NCBI RefSeq assembly: GCF_034314085.1
Contig: NZ_JAVIWI010000001.1
Span: 868,001-932,000, forward strand
DNA from: Undibacterium sp. 5I1
GTDB lineage: Bacteria; Pseudomonadota; Gammaproteobacteria; Burkholderiales; Burkholderiaceae_D
Length of the DNA stretch: 64,000 nucleotides
Reading direction: 5' to 3'
The notes under the pieces are model-generated. The model searched no databases. It saw only the letters and a list, made by a program, of their open reading frames with translations, and was not told the origin of the DNA. Positions 34,901-44,106 of this stretch are shown one piece after another. Position 1 is the stretch's first letter. Each line of letters starts with the position of its first letter. Position numbers and translations under genes: made by a program.

Positions 34901-37900
34901 CAAATCAAAAAGCCGGTACAACGCTGTTTGCATCACTACGCACTATGTGGAGCGCACCCGTATTTGCCATTCTGGTTTTAGTGTCCATTGTTAGCTTACG
35001 TCCAGGTTCTTTATCCTTAGCATTGCCATTTTTATTGTTGTGGATGATTTCACCTGTAATTGCCTGGCGTATAAGTTTGCCTATTCCTGAGCGGCGCTCT
35101 GTTTTAGAGGCGAATCAGCTGGTATTTTTACATCGTCTGTCACGTAAAACCTGGTCGTTTTTTGAAACCTATGTAGGTCCAGAGGACAACTGGTTACCAC
35201 CCGATAATCTGCAAGAACACCCGGTTGCCGTGGTCGCTCACCGGACCTCGCCCACCAATATTGGATTGGCGCTACTGGCAAATTTTTCTGCCTATGATTT
35301 TGCGTATATCGATATGGGGCAACTGCTGATCCGTACTGAAAATACGATGCGCAGTATGGGGCAGTTAGAACGTTATCAAGGCCACTTCTATAACTGGTAT
35401 GACACACTAAGTCTAAAGCCTTTAAATCCTGTCTATGTATCAACCGTCGATAGCGGCAACCTGGCGGGACACCTGTTGACAATGCGTGCTGGGTTATTAT
35501 TGCTGCCAGATCAAAGTATTTTGTTACCAACCATATTTACCGGATTGGGTCATACATTTAGTGTGTTACTTGACCTGACAAAGCAAAATATAACAGATGC
35601 TATTTTTAGCACCAATACTATTGCAGCCGTTGTTAGCGATGGCATGCTTGAGTTTAAAAAACAACTAGCTATGACATCAGCGACGCCACCAGTCACTTTA
35701 TCTGAAGCTAATGAGCTGCTAACCATATTTTCTACTAAGGCCAGCGATTTAACTACCGCGATCGCATCTGACGCCAGCATCAATAATGATAAAAAGGCCG
35801 AGATGCTCTGGTGGGTAAATGCGTTAATAAAGCAATCTCATGAGGCGCAGCAGGATTTATTATTTTTAGCACCTTGGCTCGCGTTGTCCAATGTAGGAAG
35901 TTTGATTCAAGATTTGCCCGAATTAAATAGCCTTTTAAGTCTGAGTGATTTGGCAAGACTAGACGCAAAAATGCGGGCACAAATACAGACATTGGTCGGC
36001 AGCGTAGGGGACTCTCCATCAGCGTTAGTGTCGGATCTGCAAACGCGTTGGAAAAATCTGATGGACTTCGTAGCAGAAGGTAGCCGGCGTGCAAATGAGC
36101 GCATGGGCACAATTACACGCTTGGCTTTGCAGGCGACAGAGTTTGCGCGTATGGAGTATGAATTTTTATATGACGCAGCTACCCATCTGTTAGCGATTGG
36201 TTATAACGTTACGGAGCGTCGGCGCGATACTGGGTCTTATGATCTGTTAGCATCAGAAGCAAGATTGTGCAGTTTTGTCGCTATCGCACAAGGCCAGTTA
36301 CCGCAAGAAACCTGGTTTGCGTTGGGACGCCAGTTAACGATTGCCGGTGGCGAACCGATTCTCTTGTCGTGGAGCGGATCGATGTTTGAGTATTTGATGC
36401 CGCTGTTGGTGATGCCAAATTATCAGAATACTTTACTCGATCAAACGTATAAATCAGTCGTTGAGCGACAAATTGAATATGGTGCGCAGCGCGTTGTCCC
36501 TTGGGGGATTTCTGAATCGGGCTATCACGCTTTTGATGCCAGTCTTAATTATCAATATCGTGCGTTTGGTGTACCTGGTCTGGGATTGAAGCGGGGTCTG
36601 GGAGATGACCTTGTGGTTGCGCCTTATGCTTCTGCAATGGCGCTGATGGTCGCGCCAAATCAGGCCTGCACTAATCTACAGCGATTAGTGGACGAGGGCG
36701 CTGAAGGACGTTTCGGTATGTTTGAGGCGATCGATTACACGCCGTCCCGTCTGCCACGCGGACAAACGCAGGCACTGATACGGTCGTATATGGCACATCA
36801 TCAAGGCATGAGTTTGCTATCGCTTGCATATGTGTTGCTGGATAGGCCGATGCAAAAACGTTTTGAATCTGATCCTCTGTTTCAGGCAACGCTGTTATTG
36901 CTAAAAGAGCGGATTCCAAAACCGAGTAGTCACTATTCAAACACCACAGAACTGGCGGATATCCGCTCTACTGCCAGCGAGCAGCAGATGCCTATGCGCA
37001 TCATCAACCGAGTCGATACACGTTTGCCTGAAATTCAATTATTGTCCAACGGCAGATATAACGTCATGGTGACCAATACTGGCGGCAGCTATAGTCGCTG
37101 GCGCGATTTGGCGATTACACGCTGGCGTGAAGATACTACCTGCGATAACTGGGGTATGTTCTGCTATGTGCGCGATCTGTCTGACTCTAGTTATTGGTCC
37201 ACTTCATATCACCCGACTTTAAAATCACCTAAAACCTATGAAGTGATTTTTTCAGAAGGTCGGGCAGAAATTCGGCGTCACGATAATGGCTTTGATATGC
37301 ATACCGAAATCGTCGTGTCGCCGGAGGATGATATCGAATTGCGTCGCACCCGTATTACCAACCGGACCCGGTTCACAAAAACAATTGACCTGACCAGTTA
37401 TGCAGAAGTGGTGTTGGCACCTGCTGCCGCAGATACGATGCACCCTGCTTTTAGTAATCTGTTTGTGCAAACAGAAATCCTGTCACAACATCAGGCTATT
37501 TTATGTGTCCGTCGTCCGCGCTCTGAGAATGACTTTACCCCGACCATGTTCCATCAGATGGTGGTGCATGGCGCGACTAGTGACGCGGTCTCTTACGAGT
37601 CAGATCGCATGGCATTTATCGGGCGCGGCAATACCGTAGCAGCGCCTGTTGCAATGACGACAAAAACGTTATCTGGCAGCCGGGGATCAGTCCTTGATCC
37701 TATTGTCGCGATCCGTCATCAGATCACCTTAGCGCCAGAACAAACTGCGATTATTGATATTGTGACCGGCGTTGCAGAGACGCGTGATGCGGTGCTCGGT
37801 ATGATTGAAAAATATCAAGATATGCATTTGGCTGACCGTGTATTTGAATTAGCCTGGACCCATAGCCAAGTGGTATTGCGCCAGCTTAACGCCAGCGAAG

Positions 37901-40900
37901 CTGATGCTCAATTGTATGAGCGTTTGGCTAGTTCAATTATTTATCCGAATGCTTTGTTGCGTGCCGACGCCAGTATTTTGGTAAAAAACCGCCGTGGTCA
38001 ATCTGGTCTTTGGAGTTATGCAATCTCCGGCGATTTACCTATTGTTTTAGTGCATATTAGTGATGCAGAAAATATTGAATTAGTACGTCAGATGGTGCAG
38101 GCCCATGCCTATTGGCGTATGAAGGGTTTAGCCGTCGATTTGGTAATTTGGAATGAAGACCGTGCTGGTTATCGTCAAATATTACAAGAGCAAATCATGG
38201 GCTTAGTTGCGTCAGGTATTGAGGCACATGCGATGGAGCGTCCGGGCGGTATTTTTGTACGTCTTGCTGATCAAATACCTAATGATGACAGGATCTTATT
38301 GCAATCTGTTGCACGCGCTATTTTGTCTGATAGTCGTGGCACCTTGGCAGAACAAATCAACCGACGTGGACAAGTGGAAGTCCGTCCGCCACAGCTGATA
38401 ACGACCAGACAGTTGTCAGCACCTTTGCCCGCATCATTTGCGGCAAATTCCGCAATCTCAACATCCTCATCGTCAAGTTCTAATCAGATGTTTGTTTCAG
38501 ACCGACTGAATGATACGACTGACTTAATTTTGCCGAATGGTTTAGGTGGATTTAGCAAAGACGGTCGCGAATATATTATCCGTACCAATGAATCCAATCT
38601 GACTCCTGCACCGTGGGTGAACGTGTTAGCTAATCCACATTTTGGAACCGTGATTTCAGAGAGTGGTCAGTCTTATACCTGGGGTGAGAACGCCCATGAG
38701 TTCAGACTGACCCCTTGGTCTAATGATCCAGTTTCTGACAATGGAGGTGAAGCATTTTATTTGCGCGATGAAGATAGCGGACACTTCTGGTCGCCAAGCT
38801 CCTTGCCGTGCCGCGGTCAAGGAGACTATGTTACGCGCCATGGTTTTGGCTATAGCGTGTTTGAACATACCGAGGCAGGTATTACCTCCGAATTATCGGT
38901 CTTTGTTGCACCGGATGATGCGGTTAAATTTTCGGTACTTAAAATACGCAATGACACCGGTGAGACAAGACGTTTATCCGCTACCGGTTATGTGGAATGG
39001 GTCTTGGGCGATGTGCGTCAAAAATCCGTCATGCATATCGTGACTGAGGCCGATCCTGCCACAGGCGCTATATTTGCTCGGAACTTTTATAACTCTGAAT
39101 TTTGTGATCGCACGAGTTTCTTTTACGTCGATGCGATGAAATTGACGATGAGTGGCGACCGGACAGAATTTATTGGTCGCAACGGCAGTCTGCAAAATCC
39201 TGCTGCAATGAGCCGATCCCGGTTGTCAGGAAAATTAGGTGCCGGGCTTGATCCTTGCGCCGCGATACAGGTGCCATTTGAATTAGGTGATGGTGAGCAG
39301 CACGAGATTATTTTTATACTAGGTGTTGCCGGACAACGTAGCGCGGATGTCAGCAATTTAATACAACGCTTCCGCAGTAAATTAGCGGCGCAGGAAACAC
39401 TCACCAAAGTCAAAAATTATTGGCAAGATACTCTAGGCGCAGTGCAAGTAGAGACACCAGATATTGCCCTCAATATGCTGACCAACGGATGGTTGATGTA
39501 TCAGACCATCGCTTGTCGCTTGTGGGCGCGGAGCGGTTTCTATCAATCCGGCGGCGCTTTTGGTTACCGCGATCAGTTACAAGATGTAATGGCGATTATG
39601 CATACCCGTCCGGAACTGGCTCGTGAACATATCCTGGTTTGCGCCGCGCATCAGTTTATTGAGGGCGACGTACAGCATTGGTGGCATCCGCCCATGAACC
39701 GCGGGGTACGCACTCATTGCTCTGATGATTATTTGTGGCTACCGCTAGCGACTTGCCGCTATCTGACAACTACTCATGATCATCGGATATTAGATGAGTC
39801 GGTTACTTTTATTGAAGGTCGTCAGTTGAATGCGGATGAAGATTCTTATTACGACTTGCCCGGACAATCTAATCAATCGTCTTCTTTGTATGACCATTGT
39901 GTCCGCTCGATCTTGCATGGTCTGCGCTTTGGAGTACATGGATTGCCGCTGATAGGTTCATGTGATTGGAATGATGGCATGGATAAAGTCGGTGCCGGAG
40001 GCAAGGGAGAAAGTGTCTGGTTAGGATTTTTCTTATACGAAGTCTTGATGCAATTTTCAGTGATTGCACAGCAACGAGGTGATCAAAGTTTTTCTTACCG
40101 ATGCCAGCTAGAAGCTAAAAAAATACAAACTAATATTGAGCAGCACGCTTGGGACGGCGCTTGGTATCGCCGTGCTTATTTTGATGATGGCACGTCTTTA
40201 GGTTCTGCCAGCAACGCTGAGTGCAAGATTGATTCAATCTCACAAAGCTGGTCTATTTTGTCGGAAGCCGGCGACCCTGTTCATGCCAATACTGCTATGC
40301 AGGCAGTCAACCAATATTTGGTTCGTCGTGACCATGCTTTAGTCCAATTGCTCGATCCACCATTTGATAAATCTGATCAAAATCCCGGCTATATCCGGGG
40401 GTATGTCCCGGGTGTGCGTGAAAACGGCGGGCAATATACTCATGCCGCAATCTGGACGGCGATGGCATTCGCCAAACTAGGTGACAGCGAAAAAGCTTGG
40501 GAACTAATGACCATGATTAATCCAATCAATCACTCGCTCACTCCCGCCGCAGTTGCCACTTATAAAGTAGAACCCTACGTGATCGCAGCTGATGTCTACG
40601 CAGTATCACCACATATCGGACGGGGCGGTTGGACATGGTATACCGGATCATCTGGCTGGATGTACCGCTTTATCATCGAGTCATTATTAGGTTTGACACT
40701 CGATGGAGAAAAACTATATTGCGTACCTTGTATGCCTGTCGATTGGATTACATTTAAATTACGCTATCGATACAAACAAACCAGCTACCAGATCACCGTG
40801 ACACAAAAATTTGCTGGCGAAGTTAGTAAAGGAATTTCAGTGGATGGTGTTACGCAAGACTCCCCATTTATACCGTTGATCAATGATCAGCAAGAGCATA

Positions 40901-40965
40901 CTGTCGAGATTATGTTAGTCAACCTGAAACCGCTTGTGCTGGCTGATGGCAGTATTAAAGCTTAA
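31924..40965 (+). CDS. ndvB: Cyclic beta-1,2-glucan synthase
   Basis: A giant inner-membrane enzyme that polymerises UDP-glucose into beta-1,2-glucan and cyclises it; the product is a periplasmic osmoregulated glucan. The protein is 3013 residues, slightly longer than rhizobial NdvB (~2830). In order: a cytoplasmic N-terminus; paired TMs near 411-470; a GT84 glycosyltransferase domain (about 490-820) with DSD in ITLDSDTQL, the SHDLLEG acid and a RRHRWIRGDWQ motif; a Ser/Lys-rich linker (about 822-865); TMs near 880-925 and 1010-1050; and a glucoamylase-like domain (about 1380-1640, SYMAHHQGMS). GH94 phosphorylase-type sandwich regions follow (about 1690-2480), then the catalytic barrel (about 2500-2900) with CSDDYLWLP and GSCDWNDGMDKVG. 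All key motifs are intact. It is monocistronic with a long regulated leader. Confidence 0.93.
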   Translation: MLKKITALRFNSDDESALPPLKSELFSAAQMEHHGGVLAKSHKVHHDKKPDQLLSRLADNEEALISACAALTSALKDNRQITPAAEWLLDNFYLIEEQIRTAKQHLPKGYSKELPRLIKGTYSNRPRVYDIALETISHGDGRVDPEGLSRFVAAYQQVTVLKLGELWAIPIMLRLALIENLRRVATRIASSRVDRNLADSWADQMIEAAEKDPSKLILLVADMARSEPTLDSAFVAEVARRLQGQSPALTLPLTWISQRLAESGTTIEHLVQVESQRQAADQVSISNSICSLRFLGTMDWREFVETMSHVEYVLSLDHADIYNKMDFSTRDSYRHVIEDLAKHSVLTEVEVAQQALLLSELAAKLSGDEASLDIRTAHIGYYLIGNGLPALEKRINVRYGVFRNLAQKSKKIPLRLYLGSIALLTTIFTSVLLTHSYGDGVRDYMLALLGVIVVIASSQLAIALINWLVTVLATPQALPRMDFSKCIPSSARTLVVVPTMLFHVQNIESLCEALEVRYLANRDDNLRFCLLTDLPDAQTETTPADDALVEQAVALITELNERYTKNTGSNKTSPFLLLHRARRWNPQEQMWMGYERKRGKLSNLNAFLRNGSCDILTGEGCEQRNTLFERIVGDVFALSSVKYVITLDSDTQLPRDSARQFIATMAHPLNHAHYDEVKQRVVEGYGILQPRVVASLPSANASIYEKLCGGEAGIDPYTRSVSDVYQDLFQEGSFIGKGIYDVDAFEQALHQQLPENRILSHDLLEGCYARAGLISDLQLHEEYPSRYSADVSRRHRWIRGDWQLISWLMPKVPVVLSSPDGLGAASTSKKSSAAQSESIADQNTKFEAGSSTAPIKTSNSIRKPNPLSTLSRWKILDNLRRSLTSSVLLMLLVLGWIKLPSPWLWSISVLAVLFLPSLAASVLELLRKPREVLIRQHLVASFRSMEQHTTNALLNLAFLPYEAFYSLDAIFRTVWRKWISHRRLLEWNPSSESNQKAGTTLFASLRTMWSAPVFAILVLVSIVSLRPGSLSLALPFLLLWMISPVIAWRISLPIPERRSVLEANQLVFLHRLSRKTWSFFETYVGPEDNWLPPDNLQEHPVAVVAHRTSPTNIGLALLANFSAYDFAYIDMGQLLIRTENTMRSMGQLERYQGHFYNWYDTLSLKPLNPVYVSTVDSGNLAGHLLTMRAGLLLLPDQSILLPTIFTGLGHTFSVLLDLTKQNITDAIFSTNTIAAVVSDGMLEFKKQLAMTSATPPVTLSEANELLTIFSTKASDLTTAIASDASINNDKKAEMLWWVNALIKQSHEAQQDLLFLAPWLALSNVGSLIQDLPELNSLLSLSDLARLDAKMRAQIQTLVGSVGDSPSALVSDLQTRWKNLMDFVAEGSRRANERMGTITRLALQATEFARMEYEFLYDAATHLLAIGYNVTERRRDTGSYDLLASEARLCSFVAIAQGQLPQETWFALGRQLTIAGGEPILLSWSGSMFEYLMPLLVMPNYQNTLLDQTYKSVVERQIEYGAQRVVPWGISESGYHAFDASLNYQYRAFGVPGLGLKRGLGDDLVVAPYASAMALMVAPNQACTNLQRLVDEGAEGRFGMFEAIDYTPSRLPRGQTQALIRSYMAHHQGMSLLSLAYVLLDRPMQKRFESDPLFQATLLLLKERIPKPSSHYSNTTELADIRSTASEQQMPMRIINRVDTRLPEIQLLSNGRYNVMVTNTGGSYSRWRDLAITRWREDTTCDNWGMFCYVRDLSDSSYWSTSYHPTLKSPKTYEVIFSEGRAEIRRHDNGFDMHTEIVVSPEDDIELRRTRITNRTRFTKTIDLTSYAEVVLAPAAADTMHPAFSNLFVQTEILSQHQAILCVRRPRSENDFTPTMFHQMVVHGATSDAVSYESDRMAFIGRGNTVAAPVAMTTKTLSGSRGSVLDPIVAIRHQITLAPEQTAIIDIVTGVAETRDAVLGMIEKYQDMHLADRVFELAWTHSQVVLRQLNASEADAQLYERLASSIIYPNALLRADASILVKNRRGQSGLWSYAISGDLPIVLVHISDAENIELVRQMVQAHAYWRMKGLAVDLVIWNEDRAGYRQILQEQIMGLVASGIEAHAMERPGGIFVRLADQIPNDDRILLQSVARAILSDSRGTLAEQINRRGQVEVRPPQLITTRQLSAPLPASFAANSAISTSSSSSSNQMFVSDRLNDTTDLILPNGLGGFSKDGREYIIRTNESNLTPAPWVNVLANPHFGTVISESGQSYTWGENAHEFRLTPWSNDPVSDNGGEAFYLRDEDSGHFWSPSSLPCRGQGDYVTRHGFGYSVFEHTEAGITSELSVFVAPDDAVKFSVLKIRNDTGETRRLSATGYVEWVLGDVRQKSVMHIVTEADPATGAIFARNFYNSEFCDRTSFFYVDAMKLTMSGDRTEFIGRNGSLQNPAAMSRSRLSGKLGAGLDPCAAIQVPFELGDGEQHEIIFILGVAGQRSADVSNLIQRFRSKLAAQETLTKVKNYWQDTLGAVQVETPDIALNMLTNGWLMYQTIACRLWARSGFYQSGGAFGYRDQLQDVMAIMHTRPELAREHILVCAAHQFIEGDVQHWWHPPMNRGVRTHCSDDYLWLPLATCRYLTTTHDHRILDESVTFIEGRQLNADEDSYYDLPGQSNQSSSLYDHCVRSILHGLRFGVHGLPLIGSCDWNDGMDKVGAGGKGESVWLGFFLYEVLMQFSVIAQQRGDQSFSYRCQLEAKKIQTNIEQHAWDGAWYRRAYFDDGTSLGSASNAECKIDSISQSWSILSEAGDPVHANTAMQAVNQYLVRRDHALVQLLDPPFDKSDQNPGYIRGYVPGVRENGGQYTHAAIWTAMAFAKLGDSEKAWELMTMINPINHSLTPAAVATYKVEPYVIAADVYAVSPHIGRGGWTWYTGSSGWMYRFIIESLLGLTLDGEKLYCVPCMPVDWITFKLRYRYKQTSYQITVTQKFAGEVSKGISVDGVTQDSPFIPLINDQQEHTVEIMLVNLKPLVLADGSIKA

Positions 40966-41106
40966 GTGGATGACTCCGGTAAAGCAATACACAAAGCACT
41001 ACAGTAAGTAGAGAAAATGTCCGATACTTAATGCGTAGAAGATGCATGAAATAATGCATTTTATACGTCATTGTGCTCAACATTCTTAGGGTTTTTAATC
41101 TAATGG

Positions 41107-41194
41107 TTATATACTGGTAATGAGTATTTACTAGTCATCCATTATTTATGTGGTCATTGGAGTATGTTTAATAAAATAAATGGGGAGTATAGGT
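41107..41194 (-). repeat. ~85-bp hairpin repeat, copy D
   Basis: The minus-strand reading starts CCTATACTCCCCATTTATTT and ends with ACCAGTATATAA. The internal GGAC motif is degraded to GGATGACTAGTAAATACTC. It lies in the 705-bp gap between ndvB and the OmpA gene, which holds no ORF I can support. Confidence 0.65.
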
Positions 41195-41484
41195 AAAACG
41201 ACTAACAGTTAGGAATCAGTTTAATTTATTCTATAAAAAGAGAACTGTCGATTGATTTGATTGCTCATGTGCAGGTTTTTTCTATCGCGAACGATATATA
41301 ACAATCAAAATTGTTCAGAATATTCCTCAGTAAATTCAGTGTCAGCCTTAAATTTTTTAGCGGCCGGACAGGACTAATTCCCTTTTAAATTCCTCACAAC
41401 TACCTTGGTTAGATCAGCATGCACCACCTCATGTGCATGCTGTAGTTGTGTACTTTTTTAAAAAATTTACTTTTTTAATTTCTA

Positions 41485-41500
41485 TGTTGGTTAGCGCACA
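41485..41500. promoter_or_regulatory. Crp/Fnr-type palindrome upstream of OmpA-family gene
   Basis: TGTTGGTTAGCGCACA matches the consensus at nine of ten fixed positions (G for C at position 5). It lies 171 bp upstream of the OmpA-family start codon. Confidence 0.5.
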
Positions 41501-41670
41501 GAAGCCATATGTACAACTCCGTAAGCTCCGTTCTCATGCGTTGCCGTGAGATCGTCTCTAGTTCTTTGTAGGAAGAATTTTTAAATCTCTCCGTCATCAA
41601 TATTTTTAATATTAGTTTCAATTTGTTTTCTAATTCATTTTTATTTCTAACTTTCTACTCAGGGTCTTAT

Positions 41671-42732
41671 ATGCATAAATTTAATAAAATCGCGCTCGCT
41701 GTTAGCTTATTGTGCGGAGTAGTATCCAGCAGCATGGCACAACGCGCGCCAGAAAATTATGACTACAATCCATCTTGGTATGTCGCACCTAGTTTGGGCG
41801 TATTGGATGCAGATACGCACTATGGCGTGACGGGACATGGCGAAGCCGCTGCAATTCGTTTCGGTAAAGCGTTCTCCCAGGATTGGGATTTGCAATTCGG
41901 TACCAGCTATGGTCGTCAGCGCACAAACGGAACACGCTACCAGCAAAATACATTAGGCGCAGATGCTTTATATATGTTTTCTCGTAAGAGCTTTCGCCCG
42001 TTTGTGTTAATCGGCGGCGGCGTTGAGTATGACAAAGTAAATATCAATGCGCAGGCACTTCAAAGAGATGCAAATTCTGCTTATTTAAATGCTGGCGTTG
42101 GTTTTCAGTATGGATTCTCAGACCAGTGGGCAATGCAAGCTGACTTGCGCCGGGTACATGGTTTTGTACATGGTAACGACTTTAACTTTAGTAACTCAAA
42201 CAATAATTATTTGAACGTTGGTCTGGTCTATACCTTCGACAAACCTGTGCAACGTGTTGCTCGTGTAGAACCCGCGCCAGTGGCCGCACCATTGGTCATT
42301 ACAGAGACAATGCCCCAACCACCAGCGCCACCAGCTCCACCACCAGTTCGCTTTGAAAAAGTCACATTGTCAGCGACGGAGTTATTTGGTTTTGACAGCG
42401 CTAAACTAGGTATGCCACAACAAAAATTAGATGAAATCGCTAACGTACTGAATAACAATACGCAAATCAATGATGTAGTCATCAGTGGATACACTGATCG
42501 TATTGGTACGACTAAATACAACATGAAATTGTCACAGCGTCGTGCCGAGGTCGTCAAAGCGTATTTGATCGATAAGGGTGTTGCTGCTACACGTTTAACG
42601 GCGCAAGGTAAAGGCGAAACAAATCCAGTCGTACAGTGTACTGAAAAGAATAAGGCCGCTTTAATTACTTGCCTGGAACCAAATCGCCGGGTAGAAGTAG
42701 AACAAATTACTGTTGAGCGTCGCGTTCAATAA
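41671..42732 (+). CDS. OmpA-family outer-membrane protein
   Basis: A 353-residue OmpA-type protein. A signal peptide (about 1-23) precedes an eight-strand barrel (about 30-205) of alternating aromatic strands ending LNVGLVYTF. A Pro-rich hinge (PPAPPAPPP, about 225-240) leads to a C-terminal OmpA peptidoglycan-binding domain (about 240-350), with FGFDSAKL, ISGYTDRIGTTKYNMKLSQRRA and NRRVEVE. The periplasmic domain has two cysteines (VQCTEKN and ITCLEPN) that could form the loop disulphide seen in Burkholderiales OmpA proteins. AGGG precedes ATG 41671; the longer frame back to 41623 is rejected because the signal peptide starts here. A strong bidirectional terminator follows. Confidence 0.9.
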   Translation: MHKFNKIALAVSLLCGVVSSSMAQRAPENYDYNPSWYVAPSLGVLDADTHYGVTGHGEAAAIRFGKAFSQDWDLQFGTSYGRQRTNGTRYQQNTLGADALYMFSRKSFRPFVLIGGGVEYDKVNINAQALQRDANSAYLNAGVGFQYGFSDQWAMQADLRRVHGFVHGNDFNFSNSNNNYLNVGLVYTFDKPVQRVARVEPAPVAAPLVITETMPQPPAPPAPPPVRFEKVTLSATELFGFDSAKLGMPQQKLDEIANVLNNNTQINDVVISGYTDRIGTTKYNMKLSQRRAEVVKAYLIDKGVAATRLTAQGKGETNPVVQCTEKNKAALITCLEPNRRVEVEQITVERRVQ

Positions 42733-42790
42733 TATTTTGAGTATGTGAGTAAAAATAGATGGTAAGAATATAGCTAAATTATTTCTTACA

Positions 42791-42835
42791 AAAAAATGGC
42801 TAGAACAGATAATTGTTCTAGCCATTTTCTTTTTA
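42791..42835. terminator. Strong bidirectional terminator
   Basis: A perfect 15-bp stem, AAAATGGCTAGAACA paired with its complement, around loop GATAAT. It has A-rich and T-rich flanks on both sides (AAAAAAATGG and CATTTTCTTTTT). It separates the convergent OmpA-family (+) and yihY (-) genes. Confidence 0.95.
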
Positions 42836-42874
42836 ACACAACATTCTCTATTCAACGTCTAGGCAAAGATTGTT

Positions 42875-43801
42875 TTACAGTTTCGTGATTTTAGTTAAGG
42901 TCTTATCTGAATTGAGGTCACGCAAGCTACCAAAACACAGAGCGTATTGACGGGTAAATTCTGCACCTAATAAAAATATTTGCGCTGAATAATAAACCCA
43001 CAGTAATAATGCAATCATTGATCCGGCTGCACCAAAACTATTTGCTATGCCGCTGTTCCCGATGTACACACCGATACCATATTTGCCGATGGTGAATAAT
43101 CCAGCGGTACCGGCCGCACCAATCCACACATCTCGCCAGGATAATCTTACTTGTGGCAACATTTTAAAAATAACCGCAAAGAGCGAGGCAATAACACCAA
43201 ACCCGATTAATGAAGACAGTGGTATTAAAATCACCGCAACATCAATTTGCAATGCACCCCAATAATGCTCCAGGAATACCAATACCGCACTGACAACCAG
43301 CGATACAAGCATCAAAAATGCGAGTACCAATATCAGGCCGAATGATAATAGGCGCGTACGTATCACCACCCAAATACTGGATTGACGTGTTTTGGGTACT
43401 TGCCAAATTTCGTCCAGACTCTCTTTTAATTCTGCAAAAACGCTAGTGGCTCCAATTAATAACAACACGCTGGCAATTATGGTTGCCATACGCCCATCTT
43501 CTGGGTTGCGCGCACCAGCTAACATTGTCTGAATCGCCTCGGCACTATTACGACCGACCAAGCTTTGTAACTGATTAAATATCTCGCCCTGAGCTGCCTG
43601 TTTGCCATAAAAGAAACCCGCAATTGCCAGCACCAATACCAAAATCGGCGCCATGGAAAATAAGGTATAAAACGCTAACGCTGCACCTTTACTTGCTGCT
43701 CTATGGTTTATCCATTCTTTTATCGAAAGGAAAATGACTTTGATCATTTTTTTGATGGGGGACGAATTTGGTTTCATTGGTTGATCAATCGATTGAGTCA
43801 T
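42875..43801 (-). CDS. YihY/BrkB-family inner-membrane protein
   Basis: A 308-residue integral membrane protein of the YihY/virulence factor BrkB family. Six hydrophobic segments span about 35-290. Family marks are ASKGAALAFYTLFSMAPILVLVLAIAGFFYG near 37, a GATSVFAELKESLDEIW motif near 135, and MIALLLWVYYSAQIFLLGAEFT near 265. The N-terminus is basic and cytoplasmic. The molecular function of the family is unresolved; it was once miscalled ribonuclease BN. It is divergent from the BON lipoprotein gene, and a perfect 16-bp palindrome lies 113 bp upstream of its start. Confidence 0.88.
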   Translation of the reverse strand: MTQSIDQPMKPNSSPIKKMIKVIFLSIKEWINHRAASKGAALAFYTLFSMAPILVLVLAIAGFFYGKQAAQGEIFNQLQSLVGRNSAEAIQTMLAGARNPEDGRMATIIASVLLLIGATSVFAELKESLDEIWQVPKTRQSSIWVVIRTRLLSFGLILVLAFLMLVSLVVSAVLVFLEHYWGALQIDVAVILIPLSSLIGFGVIASLFAVIFKMLPQVRLSWRDVWIGAAGTAGLFTIGKYGIGVYIGNSGIANSFGAAGSMIALLLWVYYSAQIFLLGAEFTRQYALCFGSLRDLNSDKTLTKITKL

Positions 43802-43913
43802 TATTTGATTACGAGTTTGCCTGTTAAGTTCTCAGCTTATTTTATTTTTTGCACTTTTTGATAATGCTTTAATTTAATTGGAATATGTTTATTTTTCCAA
43901 AAATAAAAATTTG

Positions 43914-43929
43914 TGTACGTTAGCGAACA
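43914..43929. promoter_or_regulatory. 16-bp palindrome between yihY and BON gene
   Basis: TGTACGTTAGCGAACA fits TGTNCG-N4-CGNACA at all ten fixed positions. It lies 113 bp upstream of yihY (-) and 178 bp upstream of the BON gene (+), so it could control both directions. The same 305-bp gap holds a second palindrome at 43983-43995 (CTGTTC-T-GAACAG). Confidence 0.65.
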
Positions 43930-44106
43930 GAGTATCAACATGGCTAAAGGCATGATTCAGTCAGCAGTGGGGATGAATTCTACTGTTCTGAACAGGATCA
44001 TAAATCATTAGTAAGCAGCCTCTCTAAAGCACTGATGGATGTTATTTACAGGTAGGACTCTGTTTTGCTGATCAGTTTATCTATTCATAAAATCAAAGGA
44101 CATGTC

